From CAG-698 sp964385755 (GTDB lineage Bacteria > Bacillota_I > Bacilli_A > ML615J-28 > CAG-698), in contig CAYLPZ010000001.1 of assembly GCA_964385755.1 (NCBI GenBank), forward strand, positions 186,001-250,000: a DNA stretch of 64,000 nucleotides. Direction: 5' to 3'. How positions within the stretch are numbered: the first letter of the stretch is position 1; each line of letters starts with the position of its first letter. Position numbers and translations under genes: made by a program. The notes beneath the pieces are model-generated. The model made no database searches. It had not been told where the DNA came from and saw nothing but the letters and a program-made list of their open reading frames with translations. Below, piece by piece: positions 49,395 to 58,582 of the stretch.

Positions 49395-50053
49395 TATAAA
49401 GACTTTTCCTCTTGAAAATCTTCTTTTTTCTCTTTTTTGTCTTCAGTTTTTTCTTGTTTCTCTTTTTCTTTTTTCTCTTTTTTACTATCTTTACTTAAAT
49501 TCTTAATAAGATGTTTACCAGCTAAATTGCTGCGATATGATTTATAACCTTTATATCCATGGAGCACTAAATATGCTGAACATATCAATACCATAGCAAA
49601 AAGAATCCAAGCAAAAACTGTTTGTGAAAAACCACCTTTAACAAAAATTGCAGTACCTAATGTTAATAGAATAATATGAATAAAGAAACTTTCTAGTGTT
49701 GAAGGTTCATTTTTAATTGCAGTAGAAAGAAAGTATATAAAACCTCTTAAGTAAATAACAAATGCAACTAAATAGCTTGTTATTTTATAATTTGAAAAAT
49801 CTTTGTTATTTATTGCAGAAATAAGCAAAAAGATTCCACATAAAGTATCTATTACAGTCTCTCCAATCATAAAACCTTTGATTAATTTTGAATTTGTTGT
49901 TTTAAATAGTGGTACTATTCTTAATAAACCAAATATGATAAATAAAATACCAAATGAATACAACACTACAACTTGACTGATTACTGAAACAACAGCTAGA
50001 GATACTAGTAAAGCAACGCTTATCCATTCTATAATCCATGCATATTTTTTCAT
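49394..50053 (-). CDS. Membrane protein with charged Lys/Glu tail
   Basis: No family recognised. The 219-residue protein has about six hydrophobic helices in the first 165 residues (WIIEWISVALLVSLAVVSVI; VVLYSFGILFIIFGLLRIVP; and so on), then a highly charged C-terminus of about 45 residues alternating Lys and Glu (KKEKKEKEKQEKTEDKKEKK), probably cytosolic. It overlaps queH by one base, so the two are translated together. A link to queuosine (for example precursor uptake) is conceivable because QueH partners with salvage transporters in some genomes, but nothing in the sequence shows this. Confidence 0.75.
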   Translation of the reverse strand: MKKYAWIIEWISVALLVSLAVVSVISQVVVLYSFGILFIIFGLLRIVPLFKTTNSKLIKGFMIGETVIDTLCGIFLLISAINNKDFSNYKITSYLVAFVIYLRGFIYFLSTAIKNEPSTLESFFIHIILLTLGTAIFVKGGFSQTVFAWILFAMVLICSAYLVLHGYKGYKSYRSNLAGKHLIKNLSKDSKKEKKEKEKQEKTEDKKEKKEDFQEEKSL

Positions 50054-50119
50054 ATCAACATCTCCTTTATAATCTTATTATATCATAAGTTTGTATTGAT
50101 AGATATTTATTTTTTATAT

Positions 50120-50788
50120 TTATGTTCTATTTTTATTCCTATATACAAAAATACAAATAATAAGAAGTATAAAGCTTAAAAATAAATAGTAATAATCTTG
50201 TAAAGCAAAAAAACCATCTTCATATTTTATAAATATATAAAGCAAGTTATTTTCATCAACTACTTCCATCATTAAAAAAATAGATAGCGGTAAGATATAA
50301 ACATAAAAATAATCAAATAATAAAATTAATAACACACTTAATAGTGAATAATATATTAACAAAATACCCGTTTGTAGTACATATTTAAAAAAAATATGTG
50401 CCAAATAATCAAATCTAAAATATCCAATTGTGCCAATTATTATACTTTCAACTATTAATGTTATTAATAAATACAATAGAATAACTACTATCTTACTAGT
50501 GAAAATTTTCGTTTTTGTGTTTTTACTATTTAATACTAAAACACTATACTGGTCACTGCTGCTTATAAAAGAATAACTAGATATTACTATTGCAACAATA
50601 GTAAATAATATTCTAACAATATTAAAAATTACACTTAAGTACATTTCTTCGTCCTGCGCATTACTACCAATTGAATTTTCTGTTAACATAAAACAAATAA
50701 AACCTGAGCAGAGTAAAATAAATGATGTTATTATAAGTATTGCTTTTGAGAATACAAAGCAAAACTGCATCTTACATAGTTTAATCAT
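50120..50788 (-). CDS. ABC-transporter permease-like membrane protein
   Basis: A 222-residue protein with about six hydrophobic helices and little else. It overlaps the ABC ATPase gene by eight bases (ATG within the ATPase's end), which makes it the obvious membrane partner, as in two-component ABC-2-like exporters. No signature motif is visible. It is the last gene of a four-gene operon (53014 to 50120) that starts with a secreted protein. Confidence 0.72.
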   Translation of the reverse strand: MIKLCKMQFCFVFSKAILIITSFILLCSGFICFMLTENSIGSNAQDEEMYLSVIFNIVRILFTIVAIVISSYSFISSSDQYSVLVLNSKNTKTKIFTSKIVVILLYLLITLIVESIIIGTIGYFRFDYLAHIFFKYVLQTGILLIYYSLLSVLLILLFDYFYVYILPLSIFLMMEVVDENNLLYIFIKYEDGFFALQDYYYLFLSFILLIICIFVYRNKNRT

Positions 50789-51395
50789 TTTTTTCTCCTA
50801 TCTTAATTTCTATTGCACCTGTTTTACTATAACTTTTTATGTAATGTGTTGCAATAATAATTATCTTTCCTTGCTCTTTTAACTTTTTTATTTTTGCAAC
50901 AAAGACCTCTTGCATTTTCTGATCAAGTCCACTTAATGGCTCATCATATAAATACAAATCAGGATTATGTAAAAAAGTTTGGAGGATGTTTATTTTTTGA
51001 AATGTTCCTTTTGATAGAATATTTACTTTTTCATCAATATATTTTCTTAATTGAAAAGTATCTATATCTTCCATTCTATCGAAATTATCTAAGTTTATAC
51101 TCTTTTTTGATCTTATCTCTGATAGTAGTGTTAAATATTGCTTTACAGACAAGTAACTAGGAATCATTACTTTATCAGGTGCATATCCAATTATTAAGTT
51201 ATTATATATTTTTCCTTTTGTTGGAGTTATATATTTACCAATAATTCTTAAAAGAGTACTTTTTCCACATCCATTCTCACCAGTTAATAGATAAATATTT
51301 CCCGGTTGAAACTCGTAAGAAAAATTCTCAATTACTTTTTTGTGTTTGAATTTTTTATGCACACGATCTAGTTTTACTGTATTAGTAGTCTTCAT
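50781..51395 (-). CDS. ABC transporter ATP-binding protein
   Basis: Start chosen at ATG 51395 with AAGGA upstream, overlapping the preceding gene by 14 bases; a TTG three codons earlier is less likely. The 204-residue ATPase has Walker A TGENGCGKSTLL, a Q-loop region, the signature ILSKGTFQKINI (a degenerate LSGGQ), Walker B LYLYDEPLSGLD and the H-loop ATHYIKS. The short length and the KGT signature variant fit the bacitracin/lantibiotic-type exporters and immunity pumps. Its permease follows directly. Confidence 0.9.
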   Translation of the reverse strand: MKTTNTVKLDRVHKKFKHKKVIENFSYEFQPGNIYLLTGENGCGKSTLLRIIGKYITPTKGKIYNNLIIGYAPDKVMIPSYLSVKQYLTLLSEIRSKKSINLDNFDRMEDIDTFQLRKYIDEKVNILSKGTFQKINILQTFLHNPDLYLYDEPLSGLDQKMQEVFVAKIKKLKEQGKIIIIATHYIKSYSKTGAIEIKIGEKND

Positions 51396-52341
51396 ATGTA
51401 TCAATCCTTACTTTACTTTCATCTATCACAAAAGTATTGTCTAAAAAGAAATTATAATCATCAAAGTATAAACTATACTCCGTTTCCAAAAATTCAAATA
51501 TTATTTTTAATCCACAGCCATATACAGGATAATTATTTATGTATTTAACAGGAATTACCATTTCAACATAAGATTGAGCACCAAGAATCATATTTAGTTC
51601 TTCATCTTCTTCTTTTTTTTCATAATCATAATAATAACCTAATATCTTAGAAATATTGTCGTTTGACTGAATATCTTCTGTTACTATGATGCTTTCCTTA
51701 TGAGAAAAAGATATAGAAGCATCTAATGCAACTATTTCTTTTATTTTGATTTCATCTTTAGTGTAATTAGCAAACATTATATCTAATCCAATAAGTGTTT
51801 TATTACTATTAATGGTATTTACGATTGGTTTTAATTTTGATATTGATAGTACACTATTTCCAATATCTTCTATTTTTTCATAGTAAAAGGAACCAATTAA
51901 TAACTTTACATTATAGTTTTGTGTATTAAGATATAAATATGCTTTTTCCATATTAATTACATATTCTTCTGCATTGATACCATCTATTTTAAAAAGATAT
52001 GAAAACATATAGAACTTTTCATCAAAAAAAGATTGTTTATAATTTAAATCTATAATACTTTGTGGTTTTAGTGATATTGTCATATCATCGCTTTCTAAAT
52101 ATACTTTAGTTATTTTATTGATATTTGTTATTGAAACATTCTTCTTACTTGTGTAAATAATAAGTTCAATCAAATCTTTATTTTTTTCACAGTCTTCTTT
52201 TGTAACAAGATAATTATTTGTTTTTTCTATCGTAGTTACTTTAAAATGATAATCATCTTTTTGCATTGAAAGCATAACAAATAAAAATATTAGCATTAAA
52301 AATAGCATAGTTATAACAACATAAAAAATTTTACTTTTCAT
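51382..52341 (-). CDS. Single-pass membrane protein with large outer domain, ABC operon
   Basis: Start chosen at ATG 52341 behind AGGAG; a TTG seven codons earlier lies on the ribosome site. The 319-residue protein has one N-terminal helix (IFYVVITMLFLMLIFLFVML) followed by an acidic, beta-rich outer domain with Tyr and Ile repeats. No family recognised. Its position between a secreted protein and an ABC ATPase resembles operons in which such proteins assist or protect from a secreted product. I cannot say which. Confidence 0.75.
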   Translation of the reverse strand: MKSKIFYVVITMLFLMLIFLFVMLSMQKDDYHFKVTTIEKTNNYLVTKEDCEKNKDLIELIIYTSKKNVSITNINKITKVYLESDDMTISLKPQSIIDLNYKQSFFDEKFYMFSYLFKIDGINAEEYVINMEKAYLYLNTQNYNVKLLIGSFYYEKIEDIGNSVLSISKLKPIVNTINSNKTLIGLDIMFANYTKDEIKIKEIVALDASISFSHKESIIVTEDIQSNDNISKILGYYYDYEKKEEDEELNMILGAQSYVEMVIPVKYINNYPVYGCGLKIIFEFLETEYSLYFDDYNFFLDNTFVIDESKVRIDTYEDY

Positions 52342-52351
52342 CTCTATACTC

Positions 52352-53014
52352 CTAATTTTCAAAATCAGCTAAATTATCTTCTCGAAACTCGTAATACATT
52401 GTAACTACATCTATACGCTCCCAACCGCCTTTTCTAAAAGTAATTCCAAAGAAGTTATATCTACTTACTCCATTTGTTATTATTGCTTCACCTGTAGTAA
52501 TAAGCGAAAGCGAAGTATTAGGTTTAACAATTAGTGATAGTGTTGTTTTTTGTCCTATTTCATATTCGCTAATATGTTTATTTTCGTATTCTATTTTTCC
52601 TTCACCAGATAAATCAGTGTTAATTTTTTTAATTTTACCAGATATCTTTGTGGAAATTGATCCTTTTATACTGACACTAGTTGTTGTTGTTTCAATTTCT
52701 GTAAGAGTATAGTCAATCTTTATTGTTTGACTAGTTTTGTTTTTTCTTGCGAAAATAACTTTTCCATCATATGTAATTGGTACTTCATAGTTTTCATAAA
52801 TAGTTTTCCACCCGAACATTGAAAAAGGAATATTTTTTATTTTTTTATTTATTTCATTTTCAGTGTATTGATTTAATAGTTTAACAGATGCGGGGGCAAC
52901 TATCTTTACAAAATCTTCATGTCCTGTGTTTGTATAAGCATTAATTTTTCTTGTTGAAACAATTAATATAAGTAGCATTGTTACTAGTCCAATTTTAATT
53001 ACTATTTTTCTCAT
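52352..53014 (-). CDS. Secreted protein, first gene of the ABC operon
   Basis: A 220-residue protein with a clear signal peptide (MRKIVIKIGLVTMLLILIVS, cleavage probably after INA at about 27). The mature part is beta-rich with Thr/Ser/Ile alternation (TETTTTSVSIKGSISTKISG) and ends GGWERIDVVTMYYEFREDN. No cysteines, no lipobox, no family recognised. AGGAGGT precedes the ATG by nine bases. The four genes 53014-50120 overlap or abut, so secreted protein, membrane protein, ATPase and permease form one unit. A self-made toxin or surface protein with dedicated machinery is a possibility. Confidence 0.75.
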   Translation of the reverse strand: MRKIVIKIGLVTMLLILIVSTRKINAYTNTGHEDFVKIVAPASVKLLNQYTENEINKKIKNIPFSMFGWKTIYENYEVPITYDGKVIFARKNKTSQTIKIDYTLTEIETTTTSVSIKGSISTKISGKIKKINTDLSGEGKIEYENKHISEYEIGQKTTLSLIVKPNTSLSLITTGEAIITNGVSRYNFFGITFRKGGWERIDVVTMYYEFREDNLADFEN

Positions 53015-53081
53015 ATTCTCTTTACCTCCTACTTATATTTTCTAATTATTTTGGCTAATTTAGTTTTTTTTAATAAAAAAA

Positions 53082-53102
53082 GTTATGACAAAATGTCATA
53101 AC
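53082..53102 (-). terminator. Terminator after pepP
   Basis: Perfect 9-bp stem GTTATGACA / TGTCATAAC with a three-base loop. On the minus strand it is followed by seven T, and it touches the stop codon of the gene that starts at 53104. Confidence 0.85.
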
Positions 53103-53103
53103 A

Positions 53104-54357
53104 TTATTTATTTTGATATTTATTTCTTTTCTCAAAGAATTGCTCAATTTCATCAACTTCTTTAATTATATCTTTGCTTAAGTTAATGCATCCATCTTTT
53201 GTAATTAAAACATCATCTTCGATGCGCACACCTATTTTTTCTTCAGGTATGTATAATCCTGGTTCAACTGTTAAACACATATTTTCTTCGATACCATTTT
53301 CATAGAAACATGGATCATGTGTATCTAATCCTATTGTGTGACCAATAGAGTGGAAATAATACTTAATGATATCTTCATCTTTTTGGATCAATCCAATTTT
53401 CTTAGCATTCTCAATTAAACATTTTTTTGCAAATTCATTGTATTGCAATTTTGAGATACCAGGTTTCAAAAACTCAATACATTTTTTGTTAACATCTAAT
53501 ACTGCTTCATATACTTCTCTTTGTCTTGGTGTAAATTTACCGTTAACAGGAAATGTACGTGTAATATCACTAATATAATAATCAGTTTCAGTACCTAAAT
53601 CAAAAAGCACAAGTTCATTATCATTTAAGATGCAGTTATTTTGTGAATAATGAAGAGTAGTTGCATTAATTCCACCTGCTGCAATCGTCTTAAATGAATG
53701 AATACGTTGACCATTGTTTTTAATTACATAGTCGTAATTACTTTCTAATTGATATTCATAAATACCACTTCTGGAATTTTCCATTAATGCTTCTATTCCT
53801 ATTTTTGTAACATCAATTGCTTGTTTGATTAATTCGACTTCCTCTTCAGTTTTTATCGCTCTTAAACCAACTATTATTTTGTAACAGTCAACTACTTCGC
53901 ACTTAGGAAATTTATCACTGATTTCCTTTGAAAAAATAGTATTATGATTATATTTAAACTGCTTATCAAATTCTTTATTTAAATATAGTGTATCAACTTC
54001 ACTTGCTAATTTTTCCAACATTTCTTGATATTTTTCAGTAAAAATAATATTATCTATACCTGAAATTGAAGAAGCTTCTTTTGGATAAAGTTTAGCACCA
54101 ACCCATTTAATAGCAATTGGGTCATTTTCATCAATTACCAAATATTCTTTTATTTCACCATTTTTCTTTTGTAATAAAAATACTACATCAGCTTGATTAA
54201 TACCTGTTAAATAGTAAAAGTTTTTATCACAATCAAAATCATAACCTTCATCACCTGACTGACAATAAACTGTTCCAGATGATAAAACTGTTAATGAATT
54301 ATCTTTTATTTTTTCTTGATAGTTTTTTCTGTTTCGAATATAAAATTCTTTTTTCAT
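53104..54357 (-). CDS. pepP: Xaa-Pro aminopeptidase (M24B)
   Basis: A 417-residue metallopeptidase that removes the first residue of peptides whose second residue is proline. It has an N-terminal AMP_N domain (about 1-140, with FDCDKNFYYLTG) and a C-terminal pita-bread fold. Metal ligands are visible in order: VLFDLGTE and ISDITRTFP (two Asp), FHSIGHTIGLDTHDP (His), LTVEPGLYIPE (Glu) and GVRIEDDVLIT (Glu). This matches pepP-type enzymes (about 430 residues). It is the last of three adjacent genes (CDF transporter, phosphoglucomutase, pepP) separated by eight or fewer bases. Confidence 0.93.
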   Translation of the reverse strand: MKKEFYIRNRKNYQEKIKDNSLTVLSSGTVYCQSGDEGYDFDCDKNFYYLTGINQADVVFLLQKKNGEIKEYLVIDENDPIAIKWVGAKLYPKEASSISGIDNIIFTEKYQEMLEKLASEVDTLYLNKEFDKQFKYNHNTIFSKEISDKFPKCEVVDCYKIIVGLRAIKTEEEVELIKQAIDVTKIGIEALMENSRSGIYEYQLESNYDYVIKNNGQRIHSFKTIAAGGINATTLHYSQNNCILNDNELVLFDLGTETDYYISDITRTFPVNGKFTPRQREVYEAVLDVNKKCIEFLKPGISKLQYNEFAKKCLIENAKKIGLIQKDEDIIKYYFHSIGHTIGLDTHDPCFYENGIEENMCLTVEPGLYIPEEKIGVRIEDDVLITKDGCINLSKDIIKEVDEIEQFFEKRNKYQNK

Positions 54358-54365
54358 AATGTTAC

Positions 54366-56066
54366 CTACTTAACGGAATTTACAATTTCCATTACCTTAT
54401 CCTTAATTTCTTTATTTCTTATTATAGCTTTTTCTTTTGTCTCTTTACGAACTGATAAATATACTTTCATCTTTGGTTCTGTTCCGCTTGGTCTTAAAAC
54501 GAAGAATGACCCATCACTTAAGAAATATTTAATAACATTTGATTTTGGTAGCAATAATTTGCTTGTATTATTTTCTTTATAATCATAACGAATGCTTTCT
54601 TCATAATCTTCAATGGCATCAATTTCAAAATCAATAATATTCTTAAGTTTTCTAAAGTGATTTAAAATACGTCCAATTTTTTCTTGTCCATCTTTTCCTT
54701 CTAAACCAATATTTACTAAATCATCTAAATAATAACCGTATTCATCATAAATGTTATTTAATACCTCTACCAAGTCTTTTCCTTGATTTTTATAAAAACA
54801 TGCCATTTCAGAACATAATAATAAAGCTTGTAAAGAATCTTTATCGCGAACAAAATCTTTAATTACATAACCATAAGATTCTTCATATCCAAAGAAGAAC
54901 ATCTTGTCATCACTACTTTCTAGTTTTTTAGCTTGTTCACCAATGTATTTAAAACCAGTAAGTGTTGAATAATGCTCAAAACCATATTTTTCACCAATTA
55001 CAACTCCAAGTGGCGAAGTAACGATTGTATTAAAGATAACACCTTTTTTATTTACTTTTCGATATTTTGCTAAATATTCGATTAAAAGTGCACCAGTTTG
55101 ATTGCCTGTAAGTAAAACATATTCTCCATTATGCTTTACAGCCAAACCTACTCTATCAGCATCTGGATCAGTTGCAATGCAAATGTCCGCATCATTTTCC
55201 TTAGCGTATTTTATTGCTAAATCAAAAGCACGTTTATCTTCTGGATTAGGTAAAATTAGCGTAGAAAAGTTTGGATCCGGTACCATTTGTTCTTTTGTTA
55301 GAACATATTTATAACCCATTTCTTCTAATAATCTTGGACCTAAGTATGTACTTGTACCATGCAATGAAGTAAAGCATACTTTGAAGTTATCTTTACAAGT
55401 ATCATTATTTACGACAATCGATTTAACATTCTTTAGATATTCACAATCAATATCATCATCAAGCCAAACAATCATTTTCTTAGATTCTAATTCTTCAAAA
55501 CTTTCAAGAACCATAGTAAGTGGATCAGGGCTATTAGCGATATAATTAATTACTTTATCAGCAAGTTCAGGAACTAATTGACATCCATCACAATCGTAAA
55601 TTTTATAACCATTATATTTTGGTGGATTGTGACTTGCGGTAACGACAATTCCACCAGTTGCTTTTAAGTGTCTAATAGCAAAACTTAACTCTGGTGTAGG
55701 TGTAATTTTCTTAAATAAATAAGTTTTTATACCAAATTTTGCTAATACTCTTGCACTCTCTTTAGCAAAATCAATTGACTTATGACGACAATCATATGCA
55801 ATAACTACACTTGGATTTTCATCATTTTCTAAAAGATATTTAGCATAACCATAATTAGCCTTACGTAAAGTATAAATATTCATACGATTTGTACCTACTC
55901 CAATAACCCCACGCATTCCACCAGTTCCAAATTCTAAATCTTTATAAAATGCATCAATTAGTTCACTATCAGATAGCGTTTCAAGTTCTTTTTTTAATTC
56001 ATCTTGTAATTGTGCATTTTTCCACTTTTCAACTGTCAATAAAACTTGTTTATCTAGTTTTTCCAT
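54366..56066 (-). CDS. pgcA: Alpha-phosphoglucomutase/phosphomannomutase
   Basis: A 566-residue alpha-D-phosphohexomutase. The phosphoserine loop is TASHNPPKYNGYK, the metal loop is TDPDADRVG, the sugar-binding loop is GYEESYG and the phosphate-binding loop is RPSGTEPKMK. It interconverts glucose-1-phosphate and glucose-6-phosphate, feeding glycogen and cell-envelope synthesis; glgB elsewhere in the window uses the same pool. Length fits the Bacillus PgcA group. AAAGGAG precedes the ATG, which directly abuts the CDF gene's stop. The symbol follows the Bacillus name and could equally be written pgm. Confidence 0.93.
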   Translation of the reverse strand: MEKLDKQVLLTVEKWKNAQLQDELKKELETLSDSELIDAFYKDLEFGTGGMRGVIGVGTNRMNIYTLRKANYGYAKYLLENDENPSVVIAYDCRHKSIDFAKESARVLAKFGIKTYLFKKITPTPELSFAIRHLKATGGIVVTASHNPPKYNGYKIYDCDGCQLVPELADKVINYIANSPDPLTMVLESFEELESKKMIVWLDDDIDCEYLKNVKSIVVNNDTCKDNFKVCFTSLHGTSTYLGPRLLEEMGYKYVLTKEQMVPDPNFSTLILPNPEDKRAFDLAIKYAKENDADICIATDPDADRVGLAVKHNGEYVLLTGNQTGALLIEYLAKYRKVNKKGVIFNTIVTSPLGVVIGEKYGFEHYSTLTGFKYIGEQAKKLESSDDKMFFFGYEESYGYVIKDFVRDKDSLQALLLCSEMACFYKNQGKDLVEVLNNIYDEYGYYLDDLVNIGLEGKDGQEKIGRILNHFRKLKNIIDFEIDAIEDYEESIRYDYKENNTSKLLLPKSNVIKYFLSDGSFFVLRPSGTEPKMKVYLSVRKETKEKAIIRNKEIKDKVMEIVNSVK

Positions 56067-57278
56067 TTATATCTCCTTTACATAATCTATATCAAATGTT
56101 ATTACCACAAATAAAGAATTATCTTTTTCTTTTACTCTTCTTGTTATTTCTTCTTCGATTACTTTCTTTTGTGAATTGTATTTTGAGGGAAGAAGAACAT
56201 CAAAGATTAAATTTGTATGTGTTTGCCCCTTTACAATTCGAAAATCATGAAAATGAATTGATGAATCTATTTCATTTATTATATTATCAATTAGTTCTCG
56301 ATATTTCTTAACATCTTCATCATATAAATCAACAGGGTCCATATGAATAACAAGAAAGATACCGAATTTTTCAAAACAATCCCTTTCAATATTATCAACT
56401 ATATCATGACTAATATTAATAGACACTGTACTATCAACCTCAACATGCATACTAGCAAAAATTTTCTTTGGACCATAAGAATGTACGATTAAGTCATGTA
56501 CACCTAAAACACCTTCATAACTAGTTACAAAATCACTAATACTTTGTGCAAGTTCTTTTGATACTGCTTCTCCAAGTAATGGAGAAGTTGTTTCTTTGAC
56601 TAATTTCACACCACTAATAATAATCATAATTGAAACAATTATACCCATAATGCCATCAATAAATGAGTTAGGGTAAATAATGCTTATGATTAAAGATATT
56701 ATGATTGCACCAGTACTCAAACAGTCATTAATACTATCTTGAAAAGTTGCAAGAAGGGTATCAGATGATATTAGTTTACCGTATTTTTTGTATACTCTTG
56801 CTTGTAAGAGTTTAACTAGAATTGATCCAACTAAGATTACAAGAGAAATAATTGCAAATGTTTTTTCATAAACTACAACTTCACTTGAAATCAATTTTTC
56901 TACAGATGATTTAAATAAAAGTATACCAATTACTAAAATTAATACTGAAACAATAAGACCAGTAACATATTCCATCCTTTCATGTCCGAATGGGTGATCT
57001 TCATCTTCTGGCTGACTAGCAAGTTTAAAGCCGACTAATGTCACGATGCTACTACCTGCATCAGCTAAATTATTGATTCCATCAGCAAGTACTGAAATAG
57101 TACTTGTTACTAAGCCAATAATTATTTTACAAATGCTAATTAACATATTTGTAAAAATACCAAAACCACCACAAACCATTCCTACTTTTAGTCTTACTTT
57201 TTCATCTTCGTAATTATCACTTTTAATAAAAAGTTTATTTAATAAATCTCTTTTAATTTTTGTATTTTTATTTTTCAT
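56067..57278 (-). CDS. Cation diffusion facilitator (CDF) transporter
   Basis: A 403-residue CDF protein with six membrane helices. Metal-site motifs are ADGINNLADAGSS (helix II) and HPFGHERMEYV (start of helix III); the cytosolic ZT-dimer domain (about 300-400) includes VHDLIVHSYGPKKIFASMHV. The ligand pattern (N-x-x-x-D in helix II) resembles manganese- or iron-type CDFs more than the zinc-type HD-HD set, but metal cannot be settled by eye. It abuts the phosphoglucomutase gene with no gap. Confidence 0.9.
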   Translation of the reverse strand: MKNKNTKIKRDLLNKLFIKSDNYEDEKVRLKVGMVCGGFGIFTNMLISICKIIIGLVTSTISVLADGINNLADAGSSIVTLVGFKLASQPEDEDHPFGHERMEYVTGLIVSVLILVIGILLFKSSVEKLISSEVVVYEKTFAIISLVILVGSILVKLLQARVYKKYGKLISSDTLLATFQDSINDCLSTGAIIISLIISIIYPNSFIDGIMGIIVSIMIIISGVKLVKETTSPLLGEAVSKELAQSISDFVTSYEGVLGVHDLIVHSYGPKKIFASMHVEVDSTVSINISHDIVDNIERDCFEKFGIFLVIHMDPVDLYDEDVKKYRELIDNIINEIDSSIHFHDFRIVKGQTHTNLIFDVLLPSKYNSQKKVIEEEITRRVKEKDNSLFVVITFDIDYVKEI

Positions 57279-57316
57279 ATATATTAATTATACCATATTT
57301 TAAAAGAAAATAAAAA

Positions 57317-57326
57317 GGGTTAACCC
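57317..57326 (-). terminator. Possible weak terminator after cotJC
   Basis: GGGTTAACCC palindrome with partial extension (AGAGGGG on one side) followed on the minus strand by TTTTTATTTTC. The stem is short, so this call is uncertain. Confidence 0.4.
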
Positions 57327-57347
57327 CTCTTTATTAAATTTCTTATT

Positions 57348-57917
57348 TTAGTTTTGTAAATCTTTATTATTACTTTCTTCATATGATTTACATAAGGCTT
57401 CAAAAAGTGCAAAGTGAACTATTTCACGTTCACGTAAATATATTAATACATCAATAACATCTTGATCATTTGTTAAATCCATTAAGTGTTCATAAACAGC
57501 CTTAGCCTTTTTTTCTGCTGCCATATCTTCATATAAATTTGCTATAGTACTTCCAACAGAGCCAAATGTAGCTTGGAAAGGTACACCATTATTATCTGTA
57601 GGATAGTGATCAAAACCTCTTTGAGCATATTGTCCATCTAGTCCCGCTGCTTTCATTTCTTCGATTGTTGCACCTCTTGTTAGATCACAAATCATTGCGT
57701 TTATCATTTCTACATGTCCTAGTTCTTCGGTAGCAATATCCATTAATAATGCTTTACCTCTATCATCGGGCATTGTAAAACTTTGGTTAAAGTAACGAAG
57801 AGCAGCTTCTAACTCTCCATCTGGTCCACCATATTGAGTAACTAAACATTTTGCCATTTTTAAATCTTTTTTCTTAATATTAACAGGAAACAAAAGCATT
57901 TTTTGATAATTAAACAT
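57348..57917 (-). CDS. cotJC: CotJC-type manganese catalase family protein
   Basis: A 189-residue ferritin-like protein matching CotJC and Mn-catalase: ITQYGGPDGEL-type motif (VTQYGGPDGELEAALRYFNQ), ATEELGHVEMINAMI with metal ligands E, E and H, and later LYEDMAAEKKAKAVYEHL and REREIVHFALFEAL supplying the second E and H set. In spore formers it sits in the coat with CotJA and CotJB. Here the gene follows a CotJA-CotJB fusion, overlapping by one base. Whether this organism makes spores cannot be told; a role in peroxide defence is likely. Confidence 0.9.
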   Translation of the reverse strand: MFNYQKMLLFPVNIKKKDLKMAKCLVTQYGGPDGELEAALRYFNQSFTMPDDRGKALLMDIATEELGHVEMINAMICDLTRGATIEEMKAAGLDGQYAQRGFDHYPTDNNGVPFQATFGSVGSTIANLYEDMAAEKKAKAVYEHLMDLTNDQDVIDVLIYLREREIVHFALFEALCKSYEESNNKDLQN

Positions 57918-58303
57918 TATTTATCACCCCAAGGAAATGGTTTTGAGCTCCAAGGAAATGGGTTTTCATTAATTTCCATTGCATTCAGTGAAAATGGTGA
58001 ATATTTCTTGTTATAGATTTCTTCAGTTTCTTTGAGCTTTTTATGATATTTTTCACGAACCATTATAGCCTGTTCATCATTAGGATAAATATCTAAATAT
58101 AATGACAAATCATGGCAAGCAAGTTTATATTCTTGTATCTTTAGCATCAATTTTTGTCTTTCATTTAAACCTTTTAAAGTAACTTTTGTATAACCTTTAT
58201 AAGGTTTATATAATGTTTTAAAAATTGTTCCAACTTTTATAGCTTCACTGCTATCAAATAAATTAGTATTTTCGTTTTTCTCATATGAGTTACTATTATT
58301 CAT
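57917..58303 (-). CDS. CotJA-CotJB fusion
   Basis: The 128-residue protein joins two coat-associated modules normally encoded by separate genes. The N-terminal part (about 18-45: EAIKVGTIFKTLYKPYKGYT) is CotJA-like. The middle and end (RQKLMLKIQEYKLACHDLSL, YLDIYPNDEQAI, EIYNKKYSPFSLNAMEINEN, then PFPWSSKPFPWGD) are CotJB-like, with the Trp-rich closing motif. The reading frame is continuous and well supported by a GGAGG site and the overlap with cotJC. CotJB and CotJC interact in Bacillus, so the fusion probably recruits the catalase-like protein. Confidence 0.82.
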   Translation of the reverse strand: MNNSNSYEKNENTNLFDSSEAIKVGTIFKTLYKPYKGYTKVTLKGLNERQKLMLKIQEYKLACHDLSLYLDIYPNDEQAIMVREKYHKKLKETEEIYNKKYSPFSLNAMEINENPFPWSSKPFPWGDK

Positions 58304-58540
58304 TTTTATTCCTCCATTTTAATATATGATAATATTACAAACTTAAAATGGGCAAAACGAAAAAGAACAGTTTATAGATTAACTAAATTTGTCAAACATC
58401 ACTATAATCAAAATAGTTATTTTCATTTTCTTTCTTTTTGAGATAATCTGTCTATTAATTTATTCAAATGCACCTTACAATTTATACTTATTTACTATTA
58501 TATGTTAAAAAAAATTATCTACAAATCTAACACAATAAAA

Positions 58541-58566
58541 AGAACTTAGAAGTAAATCTAAGTTCT
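58541..58566 (-). terminator. Terminator after the SPFH gene at 58583
   Basis: Perfect 10-bp stem AGAACTTAGA / TCTAAGTTCT, loop AGTAAA. On the minus strand it is followed by TTTTTATTG. Nothing else is seen in the 280 bases between the SPFH gene and the CotJ genes. Confidence 0.85.
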
Positions 58567-58582
58567 GTTTTATTCTAAAATC

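Noticed and set aside
57348..58303. CotJ genes as proof of sporulation
   Set aside because: CotJC belongs to the Mn-catalase family and no sporulation regulators or sigma factors are in the window, so spore formation cannot be concluded.
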